The position numbers were made by a program, and so were the translations under genes. A stretch of DNA of 64,000 nt, from the NCBI RefSeq assembly GCF_040436345.1, contig NC_133237.1, forward strand, positions 24,495,749-24,559,748, written 5' to 3'. Under the pieces are notes generated by a model. The model did no database searches, was not told the DNA's origin, and worked only from the letters and a program-made list of their open reading frames with translations. Origin of the DNA: Pagrus major (lineage: Eukaryota > Chordata > Actinopteri > Spariformes > Sparidae). The stretch's first letter is position 1, and every line of letters starts with the position of its first letter. Shown here piece after piece: positions 1 to 11,453 of the stretch.

Positions 1-2505
1 CTTCCGTCCCCCTCCCCGGCTGTTTGAAGTGGTTTTCGTCTGTGCCGAGTGGTATTAGCAAGTTGTGCTCCATTACAGAGGAATGCAGCAGGGTCCAGAT
101 GTTGCAGCGACACTGCATCGCGCTCCCTCCCCTCTCTTCACCACTCGTCCCATCCTTCATCCCTCCCCGCCCCTGTGAAGTGGTTCTGATCAGAGTGGCG
201 CTGCATGTGCACGGGGCCAGAGCGAGATGCTGACTCGGCTCTCAGCCCATTCCTGTGGTTCTGTTTCATGTCTGACATGTGAGCCCGGCTCTGCTCGGCT
301 CGGCTCTGCTCTGCTGCAGAGGAAAGAAAAAACAGCCCTGGGTGGGTTTAGGCCTCGGCTCTGGTGCTGTGGCAGCACGTATGCAGCCTCACTTCAAAGG
401 GCCTTTGCTCCGGGCTCGGGGCGAGGTCGGCCCCTCTGAAGTGTCCCGGCTCTCCAGCTGTTCTTAAGCCGTCCGAGCTTGTGGCTGTTTGACCTCTGAC
501 CTCTGCGATGATGCAGGCAGCGCCTCGTGTTGCTACACAAGATGACCTAAGACATGCTCACCCCTCACCCCCCAACCCTCAACTTCAGACGAGCCAGCTT
601 AAAATAAGCTCCAGCTCCGCTCCTGTAAACTCAGAAATGTATATTCAGATGGCCACGAAGGTTGTTTAAAATGATATTTTCCTTAAATTACTCTCTCGTT
701 CTTTCACAACAGCATTTTTAATACCTAGATGCTAAAATTGTGCGAATAAGATGAGAAATTTGATCCCTCACTGGGGAAATTCACTTGTTACAGCAGCTGA
801 GTGATGGATTAAGAAACTGAAACAGGGCAAAAACAAAACAGAAAGATACAATAAAGTAATAGAAATGCAAAATGAGATACTACTGCTAATAAAAAATAAA
901 GCCTCTACTCACTTTCTACATACAAATGACCAAGAAGGGTAACTGTACCCATAAATGTGACAGTGGTGACCGCATTAATGTCTCCATAAGCAGATTTTAA
1001 TCACAAGTCTCCAAAACTGTTCGATCCATTTCTTTATGTAAACCCTAAAACCACCCAGAGCATCATTGGTACCCATCTATCAAGCATCAGAGCCCAAAGG
1101 ACACTAAAAGACAACACTGACCACAGCTATTGGGGACACCGTCATGAAAAAGAACGAGTGTGAAAAGTTAATCTGGAGCTGAGCTAAACTAGATTAATTT
1201 TCCAATTCGGAGCTCATTTCTTTTGCTATTCTACGACACAGGGTTTAATGACATGAAAGTTATAGTCCCTTAATGCTACACAGGAGTTGAGGTTGAGTTC
1301 AGCAGCTTCACTCCTCACAGCCTGAGGAGTGAAGCTGCTCTGTAGTCGGCAGTCTTTTACAACCACACTAAACTACAGTGCTCTCCAGCACACTGACTCC
1401 ACCTGAGTTAACACTTTTAATCACTCTTCCTCTGATTTTATGGACGGACGCCCGCTGCCGCCCCACCCTCAGCCCTCTGCTGACTCGACACCCTCCCTCC
1501 CTCCCTCCCTCGCTCTGCTCCCCCCTCTTCTCAACCCACAGCAGATCTAGGGCTAATAAAGGCGCTCTGGTCAGGCTAGCCGCGGGACCACCTGAGTCAA
1601 CTAATCATTGACTTGACTGCTCTCATTTAGGTCCCTTTCTCCTGCTGTAAAGCTCTCAGGAGGCGGGCTGGCTGCCTTTTTTAAAAGTAGTTTGTAGAGG
1701 CTATTTCACTTTTATTTATCTTATTTTTGTTACCCTGAGTTATTTGCCCTCTAGCTGTGAGAGCATGGCATCCTTTTATTGTTCTAGACATTATCTGGTA
1801 AAGTGGGTGGGTTTTTGTTTGATTTTGTCTTATCTGCCTCCTTTTTCTGAAGCGATTCTCTGTTTTAAAAACTCTTACTTGATGTTATCGTTCAGACTCA
1901 CAGAGCTGCAGGTCAGAGCCGTAGCCTCTCCTCGTTTCTCTTCATCTGGTCCTTGTTTGTCATGGAGCATAAAGGCTGTTCCTCTTGCGGTGGGGAAGCT
2001 GACCCAACAGCCCCCACGAGCATTAAACGCTTGTTTTGTTTTTTTCTGGTGAGCAGTGATTAAAGGAACAGTTCACCTATAAATGAAAATACAGTCATCA
2101 TAAAACTTCACCCGCATTCCTTCGGCATGAGTAGATAATGACTGAATTTTCATTTCTAGGTGAACTAATCCTTTAATGCCTCCAGCTCTGTTTGGTGTTA
2201 AAAAATCAGAGCTCATGACAGCTGGATCGTGCTCCGCCGTCTTTGTAAATAAATAATCGGCTGTGGCGATGAAAATGACTTTGACCCGAGTCGGGAGTGT
2301 GTGTTGTGAGGAACACTCGACCACAGTTGTGTGTTTGTGTAAGTTGTACTTAACTGGAAAGTTGTGGATGTGTCGACAAGATTTTTATCGTGCTGTAAGA
2401 CCAGTAGTGAGACAGAAATTATGGACTTTTCGTGTTTTCTGTTTGTGTGCTCAACCAAATTTTTGGCTCCATCCTCATCCTCTGTCTCTCTTTATTTCCA
2501 TGTAG
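1..2505. other. Upstream non-coding stretch, probably a metrnl intron
   Basis: No exon resembling the signal-peptide or CUB-like N-terminal part of meteorin-like was found on either strand, so the first metrnl exons probably lie before the window. The stretch holds short C-rich runs near 1490-1520 and a small MITE at 2060-2176. Open frames here are short and show no family resemblance. Confidence 0.5.
2060..2176. mobile_element. Small palindromic MITE (TTAAAGG termini)
   Basis: A 117-bp element begins TTAAAGGAACAGTTCACC and ends GGTGAACTAATCCTTTAA. The two ends are inverted repeats over about 36 bp with few mismatches, and almost nothing lies between them. AGTTCACC-type terminal repeats are common in teleost non-autonomous DNA transposons (recalled family knowledge). 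It lies in an intron upstream of metrnl exon 3. Confidence 0.7.
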
Positions 2506-3010
2506 CGCCCTGTCAGCCCTGCAGCGACGCTGAGATGCTTCTAGCAGTCTGCACCAATGACTTTGGTAAGTTAAAACACTGTTTGGGAGAATTATAGGCC
2601 TCCTCCTGCAGAAACTTCCAATGAAAACATTCTGCTGTAGCATGAAATATAGTCACCACCGGTATCTAAATCTCGTCTTCCTGTTGGTGTTTTCAGTGGC
2701 GCGGGGCAGCATTAAGAAGGTGGAGCAGGAGGAGGAGCACACGTCCGTCACTGTGAAGCTCAGCCGCCTCTACAGACAGAAGGTCCAGGTCTTCCTGTCG
2801 GGAGGCGTGAGGGTACGGACCTGGACCGGCCACATCAAGATGCCCCTGCAGTGTGGGGTGAGAGCCGGAGAGGGCGAGTTCCTCTTCACGGGGACGGTGA
2901 GGTTCGGGGAGGCCTGGATGAGCTGTGCGCCGCGCTACAAAGACTTCCTGCGGTTGTACGACGAGGCGCAGCAGCACGGGACCAACCCCTGTCACGTGGA
3001 CACGGACTGA
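2506..3010 (+). CDS. metrnl: Meteorin-like protein, C-terminal two coding exons (partial)
   Basis: Two exons encode the C-terminus of a secreted meteorin-family factor. In mammals Metrnl is a secreted adipokine/cytokine, and meteorin acts in glial and neuronal differentiation. Exon 2506-2565 (after a TGTAG acceptor, before GTAAGTT) reads APCQPCSDAEMLLAVCTNDF. Exon 2697-3010 continues across a codon split by the 131-bp intron and ends ...NPCHVDTD. The family cysteines are present (CQPC, LAVC, LQCGV, SCAPR, NPC). The RGSI, LSRLYRQK and CAPRYKDF segments favour meteorin-like over meteorin. The ATG-started reading of the last exon is artificial because it begins inside the intron. Signal peptide and earlier exons are outside the window. 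Poly(A) signals follow at 3581 and 3637. Confidence 0.88.
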
Positions 3011-3580
3011 GCGCGTTCACCTGCCCACGCGCTTGGAAATAAGACAAGTCCTCACTGGGTGGGGAGGAGAGCTGAACCGAGAGTTCATACTGAGGAGAGA
3101 CGGACTGACGCAGCCTCTGTCCTCTCCTGCTGTCTTGTGACTCTGTGGAGACAAAGACTTGAGCTTCCTGAATGTTGCCAAGCAGCACCGCTGGATGGAC
3201 TCGAGAGTCGAACGTGATGCAAACGTGGAATGTGTTCGGACTGCCTTTTTTCTCGCAGACGAGGAACTCCCAGGTGTTTTAAATGTAGCAAAAACTTTGG
3301 TTTTTAATGTGTATAAAATGTGAATGAACGTTGTATATTTTGAAGCTCTGCGTTGCTTTGTAAAAAAAAAAAAAAAGCTTGATGTACAGTCCTGAAGTTA
3401 TTTCTTATGACAGAAATGTAAAAAGTGAAAAGCCTCTTATTTTTATTTTTGTTTAAAAAATGATTTGCAATTTAATGCCTGAAAATGTGGGGTTTTTTTA
3501 TTCAGGCCGTACAATTGTTAAAAAAAACAAAAACAAACCAAAAAAAGCAAGAACGTGTTTTGTTTTTTTTTTGCCTTGAG

Positions 3581-3642
3581 AATAAAAGCTTTTTATTCCT
3601 TGGAACAGAGTTGATGTCTGTGATGTTTACATGTGAAATAAA
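3581..3642 (+). terminator. Candidate metrnl poly(A) signals
   Basis: AATAAA occurs at 3581-3586 and 3637-3642, about 570-630 bases after the metrnl stop codon. Both follow an A/T-rich 3' UTR. Either could direct cleavage. Confidence 0.6.
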
Positions 3643-3823
3643 TGATTGTGTTTTTGGATTTTGACTTGAGACGCACTGTGTACAGAGGAACAGAATATTT
3701 TCTCAATGAATCGATTCAGTTGTTTGGTTATAAAATATCAGAAAATGGAGAAAAATGTCAACAAGTGTTTCAGAAAAGCTCAAGATGACGCCCTCAGATA
3801 TCTTGCTTTGTCCTCGACCCCCC

Positions 3824-4387
3824 CAAATCCATATTTTTCCTCTGACCTGTGGTGCTGTCCATCAATCTAGATTGTTTTGGTGTGAGTTGCTGAGTCTTTG
3901 GAGATATCAGCCATGAAGATGTCTGCCTTCTCTCCAGTATAATGGAACCAGATGTCACTCAGCTTGTGGTGCTCAAAACGCCAAAAAATGTAATTTGAAA
4001 AACTCAACAGCGACGTCTCTTTCCATAAATCATGACCTGGTTTCTCAAGATCATCCACAGAGCTTGTTGTGAGCAGTTTCATGTAGGAACTATTTTTTTT
4101 GTAGGAAGTTTGCATCTGGTCATGTAGCTCGTAGCCTCGTCCAGCTTGTTTCCTTCTGTGTGGTGACCCTGAAAGAAAATAGTTCCTACTTGAATCTGCT
4201 CACAACAAGCTCTGTGGATTATCTTGAGTAACCGGGTCATGATTTTTGTAAAGAGTCATTGCTGTTGAGTTTTTCAAGTGTATTTTGAGTATTTGAGAGA
4301 AGACAGACATCTCTACAACTCTGCACCTACAGGTAAGTGGAAAAATATGCATTTATTGCATGATATTGAGGTGAACTGCCCCTTTAA
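3824..4387. mobile_element. Long fold-back MITE
   Basis: The two halves are inverted copies of each other. 'ATATTTTTCC...GATGTCTGCCTTCTC' and 'CACAGAGCTTGTTGTGAGCAG' in the left half reappear reverse-complemented in the right half ('CTGCTCACAACAAGCTCTGTGG', 'GAGAAGACAGACATCTC', 'GGAAAAATATG'). The right end is CAGTTCACC-like followed by CCTTTAA (4381-4387). The matching left end seems lost. A related 352-bp copy lies at 44672-45023 in the ndel1 3' region. Confidence 0.7.
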
Positions 4388-5146
4388 AGCTTATTTATTA
4401 TGACACGCTAACACTATAAACCCAAACTCAGATGGGTGCAGTCTCGGTTATAACACTCGCAGTGGTGCTAAGGGGTTATTTTTTCGAGCTCCTCTGCTGG
4501 AATAAAAACACTCATATGATGTGCATTAGCCTCCCCTCCAAGCTTCACCTCAGCCCGGAGCTGGGACCGTCTGCCAGGGCTACGGAGAGATTGATATCAG
4601 AGAGCTGGAGTGGATTCCTCTACGCCGGTTCCTGTGGTGATGGGGGTGGCAGTGTGTCAAGGTCAATGTGAAAGGCCTCTTTGTTCCAGCGCAGCAGCCT
4701 GGTATGAGAGAGAGGACTGAAGACAGACCTGAATACAGCCCTGTGACTGGGCACGCAGCGGAGAGCAGCACTCTCCAACCACACTCCACATTTTGATTGG
4801 CATGTTCGGCTCCGCTGTTTTTAAAAAAAAAAACGAAGGGCTTTTTCATTTTTCATCAGCTCAAATGAAAACAACGAGGAGCGAGTCGGCTAACTGGAGG
4901 TCAGGTCCCTGTTCGGATGACATCCAGTTTCACGGCCGAGGCTCTTTTTTTTCTTTCTTTTTGTCCGGAAACACCTAGAAGGCCATTCAATAAGTTGCCC
5001 CACATAGACAATTGCTTCTCCAGACACTGTGCGTTGAATTGAATGTCTGAATTCCAGCTGAAAGCCAGCGGTCCCGGAATTGCTCACTGGGAAATGCAAA
5101 CAGAGTTTCTATGGTGACGATGCCTTACTGTGAACCTTCTCGCTCA

Positions 5147-5181
5147 GGAGGAGGAGGAGGAGGAGGAGGAGGAAGAGGAGG
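5147..5181. repeat. (GGA)n microsatellite
   Basis: About a dozen GGA units with one imperfect unit. The poly-Gly and poly-Glu frames across it are low-complexity artefacts. Confidence 0.85.
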
Positions 5182-6005
5182 GTCAGCGGGCATTACTTGG
5201 CTGTTTGATTCTTCGCTGCTCCAGCTGTCCTGGTCGTCAGGCCTCCCTCTCTTCTTCCTCTCAGCTGCTGCTGACAGATGCACAAAGACTCCACAGCAAC
5301 ATGATCGATACCTGGATCAGTGTCCAGAGTGTCGATGATGAGGTGGACACTTGATTTTCTGTCAGTAGCGCTGATTGCCAACTGGGTCAGGATTTTTTTT
5401 TATACTTTCCTAGACCTGCAACAAGTAGTCCTGGCCCTGCCCTCCATGTTTCAGATGCTTCCTCGCCCCAACACACCTGATTCAAATGATCAGCTCGTCA
5501 TCAAGCTCGGCTGAAGTCTGATATCGACCCATTCATTTGAAGCAGGTGTGTTTGGGCGGAGAAACATCTAAAGGCCTCTAAACACCAGGCTGACAGTCAG
5601 TTCGGTGTGTCCAACACTGCTGGCGCTGTTCAGCTCTTGTCGGCTGCTTTTTGGCCGATTGAGCTTGTAGACTCGGCGGCTTGTTGGTGAGAGAAATCAC
5701 TCTGATTGGCTGCTCAGGTAAGTAGATCAGTGCACGAAAGAGAAATCGTCTTGAGCCTGTCGCAGCAGTATCCATGAATCCTCCCATATAGTGCAGTTTC
5801 TCCTTATTTTTCTCCATTTGCAACTTTTCATCTGACACTTTCTTGATTTGAAGCGGTTATATTAGCGAGAGCGGTGTCAGAAACATGCTGCTTAGAGAGC
5901 TGTTTCCTTTGGCCATCAGCTGTTGTCTTTGCGGTGTGTTCAAGTGCAGCTTTGTGGCCGAGACGCAGGAGACGACGCAACAGTCCAAGACTGAAAAACA
6001 CTGAG

Positions 6006-6180
6006 TCGATCAACAATCAGCTACTATTTTGGTAACTGATTGTTCGTTTAAATTATTTTTTCAAGCAAATTCACCAAACAGTCAGTGGTTTTTCTTCTCA
6101 AATAGAGACATTTGCTGCTCTATTAAACTGAATTGTTTGGGTTTTGGACTTTTGGAAGAATTATTCTGTTTCATGAGCCA
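6006..6180. mobile_element. hAT-type MITE fragment
   Basis: The segment 'ATTATTTTTTCAAGCAAATTCACCAAACAGTCAGTGG ... TTTGCTGCTCTATTAAACTGAATTGTTTGGGTTTTGGACT' matches, from memory, a dispersed fish MITE whose complete ends read CAGGGCTGCAACTAACGATT. Three further copies occur at about 50341-50520, 53155-53398 and 53878-54119. Confidence 0.55.
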
Positions 6181-6733
6181 GGTGGTCGGAGAAGTAGACT
6201 AAAATTTGCAGGCAAACTTCTGTAAACCGAGATATTTATTGTCTTTGCCGTTGTCACTCATACTGCTTTTAGCTGTTCTGCATTTAAAATGAAACAAAAT
6301 ACAAAAGGATGTTTATAAATGACATTTAATCAGATTTTATTGAAGAGGACTCGGTTCCAGTAAAAACGGGTGTAGCTCATTCATCTTAATCTAGACAATT
6401 ATGAAATTGGTTTCACGGGCGAGGTCAGACTGAGCTGTAATACCAGCTGAGACGGACCAGTTCAAACCAGACATGAATATGAAGAGTCTTTTGTGCTGTC
6501 GGTGTGATTCAGCCAGAAAGTCGGTGCATGGTCATCTCGTGGGTGGAATTAAAGAAAAGAAAGGAGGAAAAAAAAAAAAAGAAAAGTCAGACTGTTGAAA
6601 ACCAAAGTGCACAGTCACAAAGAGAGGGCGGAGGAGTTAAAGAGCAGGAGGACACCAGCAGAGAGGAGCTCCGAGCGGTGGCTAATATTTTATGCTTCTT
6701 TGGGAAGTGCTGGAATGTGAGGAATGTGTTGAC

Positions 6734-6735
<2 letters not shown>

Positions 6736-6764
<29 letters not shown>
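6736..6764. repeat. (CA)n microsatellite
   Basis: Uninterrupted CA dinucleotide run of about 14 units. Overlapping open frames encode only Thr-His or Cys-Val repeats. Confidence 0.9.
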
Positions 6765-6767
<3 letters not shown>

Positions 6768-8551
6768 TGCAGCATCCCCCAGCGCCGCCGCCGCCTTGAT
6801 TAGCTGGAATCAATAGAGTCTCTGTGGTTTTCTGAGTGTGTGTTTGTGTGTGTGCCCGCATTGTGCACGTGGCCCTAAACCCCAGCACACATAAACACAC
6901 CGCCCTAGCAGCGAGATAGCCGCCACCCACACTGAGTCCACAGCTGCAGCCCTGACACCTCCGATCTGACACAACAGAGCCCTGACACTTCTGCACGCAG
7001 CCTGGCACGCTGCAGATAGCTTATTAAACATCAGGGTTAAAAATCTGACTGTTTCATCCCGAGAAACTAAGAAGATTACTCAGTTTTATTGAAGTTAGGA
7101 TCACAGGGTTACCTCTACTGTATGTTCCAACTCTGTGTACTCTAATTTAAATTCTGCTGGTTAATTAAGTCCAGTTACCCACAGAAAGAAATATATGGAG
7201 TCTACTATATCAACCAAAAAACGGCACGAGTTGTTTCTGCCTCCAATCCCCATATAACCATACAATTTAGTGGCCTGTGCCAGAAAAAGATTTAGCTTGT
7301 CCAAATAAATAGTATACCAAATGCAGTGTGTTGAACCCAGAATGTCCGACTGCATGCGGTTGCATTGACAGTATGCGAGCTAGTGTCCGTTTCTGGCTTT
7401 TCTGAGTCACAGTCCTCTGCACAGCAGAAGATACGTGTCACAACTGAGCCGCCGAGAGAGCGCAGACAGACGACGGCTCATTGGCTGCTTTACAAATCAC
7501 ATACTTTTTCTGACTGCGACGGATGAAAGAGCACAGGGGTCAAAGCTCAAGGCCCAATGTTATGATGAAATAGTATGTACCCAGTTGTACACAGTGCATG
7601 CAACACGTATTAACAGTAAAAAGTAAAAGGACAAGTTTTAAAACGCAGCCTGAGAGCACAGCAATGTGACGCTATGATGCTTTAAGGTAAATGCTAACAT
7701 TAGCATGCTAGAACTCTCACAGGGACAATGCTAACAACAACAACAACAACAAGAGTGTGATTATTTGATGAGATGGGAGTGAGACTCAAAAATCAACTTT
7801 TCTTAGAAATGGCACCTTTTTTAAAACACCAGAAGTCAAACTTGGTTGACATAAAAGTCGCAGATTCTGCAGTGACAGCTTCATTTTCAGTCAATTAACT
7901 TTGAGCACAAGAATAAGTTATTTGTCCTAAATTATAAAGAGAGCAGTATCATCTTTGCAGCCGTCCACAGATTTTTTTTAGGGAGAGCGAAAAAAAGCAA
8001 AGGATGCCTGAAGGAGGTTGGAAAGGAAATAAAATAAAAATCAAAAAGGCGTGCTCGAGAGAGAAAAAGAGAAAACACTGCAGGGTCATTTATTTAACAA
8101 CTACACAAAGTCTGGACACGACGGCTTTACATATTTGACCCACTTGGTCCAGAATTTAATGAACACATTTTTCTCAAGATGGAGAGAAAACTTAAATATA
8201 ATTTCCTACATCCAAGAATGAATGGACTCCTGTTTGACTCGGCTACACGGAGCTATGTGGAAACGAGGCGTCACAGCTGTGTTGCTAGCCTGGCTTTGAA
8301 AAGCCTCACTGTGTCTTAAATAGGCAATTTTGAGTAGCTCAAAACTATTTAAATGATATTTTTAGACTGGATTGAACTTTAAATGTAGAAGTCACAATTC
8401 CCTGTAGCCGGTTTGGTTCCCAATTGGAGCCTGATAAAGATGAACACATCAGAAAGTGAGGGGTCAACAAGTCGGTCAGACACCTCACAGAAGGCTTATT
8501 AATCCCTCGTGGATCATGAGTTTCCCCAGTTCCTAAAAAAACGCCTCGCAG

Positions 8552-8582
8552 CCTCCTCCTCCTCCTCCTCCTCCTCCTCCTC
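8552..8582. repeat. (CTC)n microsatellite
   Basis: About ten CTC units. The long arginine run in the overlapping minus frame is a by-product of this repeat. Confidence 0.85.
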
Positions 8583-9979
8583 GTCCTCCTCTCCCTCTGA
8601 AGCGGTATGGCCGGATTAAGGACTCTGGTGTTGGGTGTCTCTCGCAAAAAATGATTGCGGGGTCACGGCGTGGGCCTGCATGTCTAAATATCGGGTATCA
8701 AAGGGAATCTGGGAATTGTGGGCTCAGGCTGAGTAAATGTGTAGTGAGCATGAAGGAGAGCAAGCAGCGTCCCCGTCAGATGGTTTTTTGGATGATGGTC
8801 GAGACGACCTTTCACTCCGTCTTAAACTTCTGGGATCAAGTCCAGTCAGAACATACAGTAGCAGTAGGTCTGTTGACGAGTCCATACATTTGCTAGAACA
8901 CTGCTGAGCTTTCTCATGTAAATCCGTCTGTCTTGGCTGATGTCTGTATTATGACTAATTATTTCTGTTTGTGAATGCTGCAGTCTGCTCCGACAAGACT
9001 GTCTCCTTCTTCCTTTTGTCCACCGTCGTCCTCTTTTCTTAATGAGTGAATGTGCGCGGCTGCTGTCGGCTCACATGGCTCCCGGAGGCCGCGTCGGGGT
9101 GCCCTGTTCGCTCGGCAAACACGCCAATGTCCTCCAGAGTGGGGGGTCCACTGCTGCAATGGGAGCCCCCACCACCACCGCCACCAGCGCTCGGCAGCCC
9201 AATAACGGGGCAGAGTTTGGCTCCGAGGACGTCAAGCAAACACACTGCAAATGGCACTTTTATTTACTTGTCTTCGCGTCCCCTCCCCCCAACATCCTTC
9301 ATTTACTTGGGATCCGCAGTGCCATTTCCAGGAGCCCCATGGCAACAGCGGGCCTTGTCAACGGGGGGACAACTTTCTCATGATGTCACCAGCGCCATGT
9401 GATTGGCGGTCTGCTGCAGAGAGACAGAACTCGCTCTGAGATCCAAATGGAAGTGATATTTGGACTTTGGTACTGAGACTTGACCTCGCGCTGACCTGTG
9501 GCTCAGGTTTTGTTTCCTATGATCCAACAATCTTTTTGTGAATACACTTGTCTCTGTCTCAAACCTTCAGAACCACCCACTGTGTAAAATATGGAGCTTC
9601 CGGGTCTGAAAAGTGACCTTAAAGCGCCGTAAACTTGGTTCCGAAAAGAAGTCTGATTGAATGTAAGCTCATGAGAAAATGACCCTACTTCTCACTTGAT
9701 TTATTACCTCAGTAAACAGATTCTTAATGACTTTATGGTCTCAATCTCTAGTTTCAAGTCTTCTTCAATACAGCATGGTGTTAATTTTGTAAATTATGCG
9801 TCTCATTTAGAGTAAAACTGACAAGCTCGGCGACCACTAATCAGGAGAGAGGCGCAGGAAAGCATTACAATTATGGTCACATCTGGTAACTGTAAGAGTC
9901 ACTGACAGCCAGACTACAAAAAACTGAAGATAAGATTAAAATCAAATTTAGATTTAATTAAACTGAAAACAGAAAATGA

Positions 9980-10121
9980 ACACAGACGAGTCAAGTCGAG
10001 CCACAAGTCTTTAACTTCTAAGTCTAAGTCGAGTTTCAAGTCATTTATTGACTGTCGAGTTGCAAGACATCAAAACAGTGACTTGAGTTGACTCGAGTCC
10101 AAGTCACAATGACTTGTGTCC
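9980..10121. repeat. Degenerate GACTTGAGTC-type repeat
   Basis: The stretch is built from variants of AAGTCGAG, TCAAGTC and GACTTGAGTTGACTCGAGTCC, with many short palindromes. Such tracts are widespread in fish genomes (recalled). It has no coding potential. Confidence 0.6.
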
Positions 10122-11434
10122 ACGAAAATAGCTGGAAATTGTCCCAACATCTCATTAAAAATATCTCTGACACGTTCAGCATTTTATTCTGACGACCTAA
10201 GCTTCATGGCTGCCAGCTCGATGCGGTCAGACGACACATCGTCTGAACTACTTTCCAACATAACTCGACCCAGAGTCAAACGACGCATTGTGGACGGACC
10301 GTGACAGAAATTTGCGCTGATCACAATAACAAAAGCCCGTCCTGTCGCTACAGCTCTCTTGACTTCATCTTGGCTTTGAATGAGCGTGTTGTCGCTCGCT
10401 CTACACTGCTGTCACTCATCAACGCCCGCTGCTTGTGCGATTGTGATAATGCGAGCGGCCCCGGCTCCTCTGCTCTCAGGCCTGTTTGCACAGTCCACTG
10501 AGCACCAGTGGCTTTGCCTCGTCGGTGAACTCCTCCCTGGCAACCGGGCCGACCCCCCTCTGACCTGTGACCTGGGTCCTGGCCTTCCGATGAGAAGAGG
10601 AAAAAAATGGTTCCTGTCTGAATTCAGCCATTAGAGTCTGGAGGAGGCGGGGGCGTGAACTCTAGCCTCAAAAGGAAACACACATCTTTGGGCTTTGTGG
10701 GGTGACAAAGATCATCAGCCAATGGCGGGACAAGTGCAGAGCGTGATGGATTGTGTAATTGAACATGTGACGTTTGATGGATGTCTAAATGAGGAGCATA
10801 ATGGGTCATGTGATGGATAGGTAGGAAGCGAGCACTTAGATTTTCACACAGAAGCGGATGTGAGCTGTTTGTTTTCGGGACGGAGGATGATGGATCGGTT
10901 GTTGAGCGAGGCGGACTCAGCAGAAGAGGGAACGGACGCGTCATTCTGCTGTTTCATTCTCAGATGATGTCTGTTTTTTCATTGTCGACCAGAGGATTTT
11001 GAGCATAAACACAATTTGAAGACGCACGTCAGCAACCAGCATGATCTGACTCAAATATTGAGAAATCGCACATGTTAATCTCCCTTTATGTGACCACAAA
11101 CAAAAGACGTAGGAAGCGTGGGATCATGGGAGAAACAACAAATCTCTCTACGTGACTCAGGCGAAAATGTTTCAAAGTTTTAATCACGTTATGTGTCGCC
11201 ACATTCACAGACTTCTCTCTCACTCGCATTCCTTCTTTAAAGCCATCAGATGAACATAATTGTTTGTTTCGTGGGCGAGTCGTGCCCAAAAAGATCAATA
11301 AAAGCTGTTAAATCATTCAAGCGTGCCTCTCCGACATGTTAATGGAAATCCAACCCCACCGACAGCGCGGCCTAATTCAGGACAGCATCAGAGGAATTTA
11401 AACTCTGTCACACACCAACTCATAAACAGCTCAG

Positions 11435-11453
11435 CACACACACACACACACAC
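11435..11453. repeat. Short (AC)n microsatellite
   Basis: A run of about nine AC units. Confidence 0.75.

Noticed and set aside
9042-9402. Overlapping + strand frames of 113 and 118 residues in GC-rich sequence
   Set aside because: Two frames are open equally and neither shows a domain, clear splice context or family resemblance. It may instead be a conserved non-coding segment.
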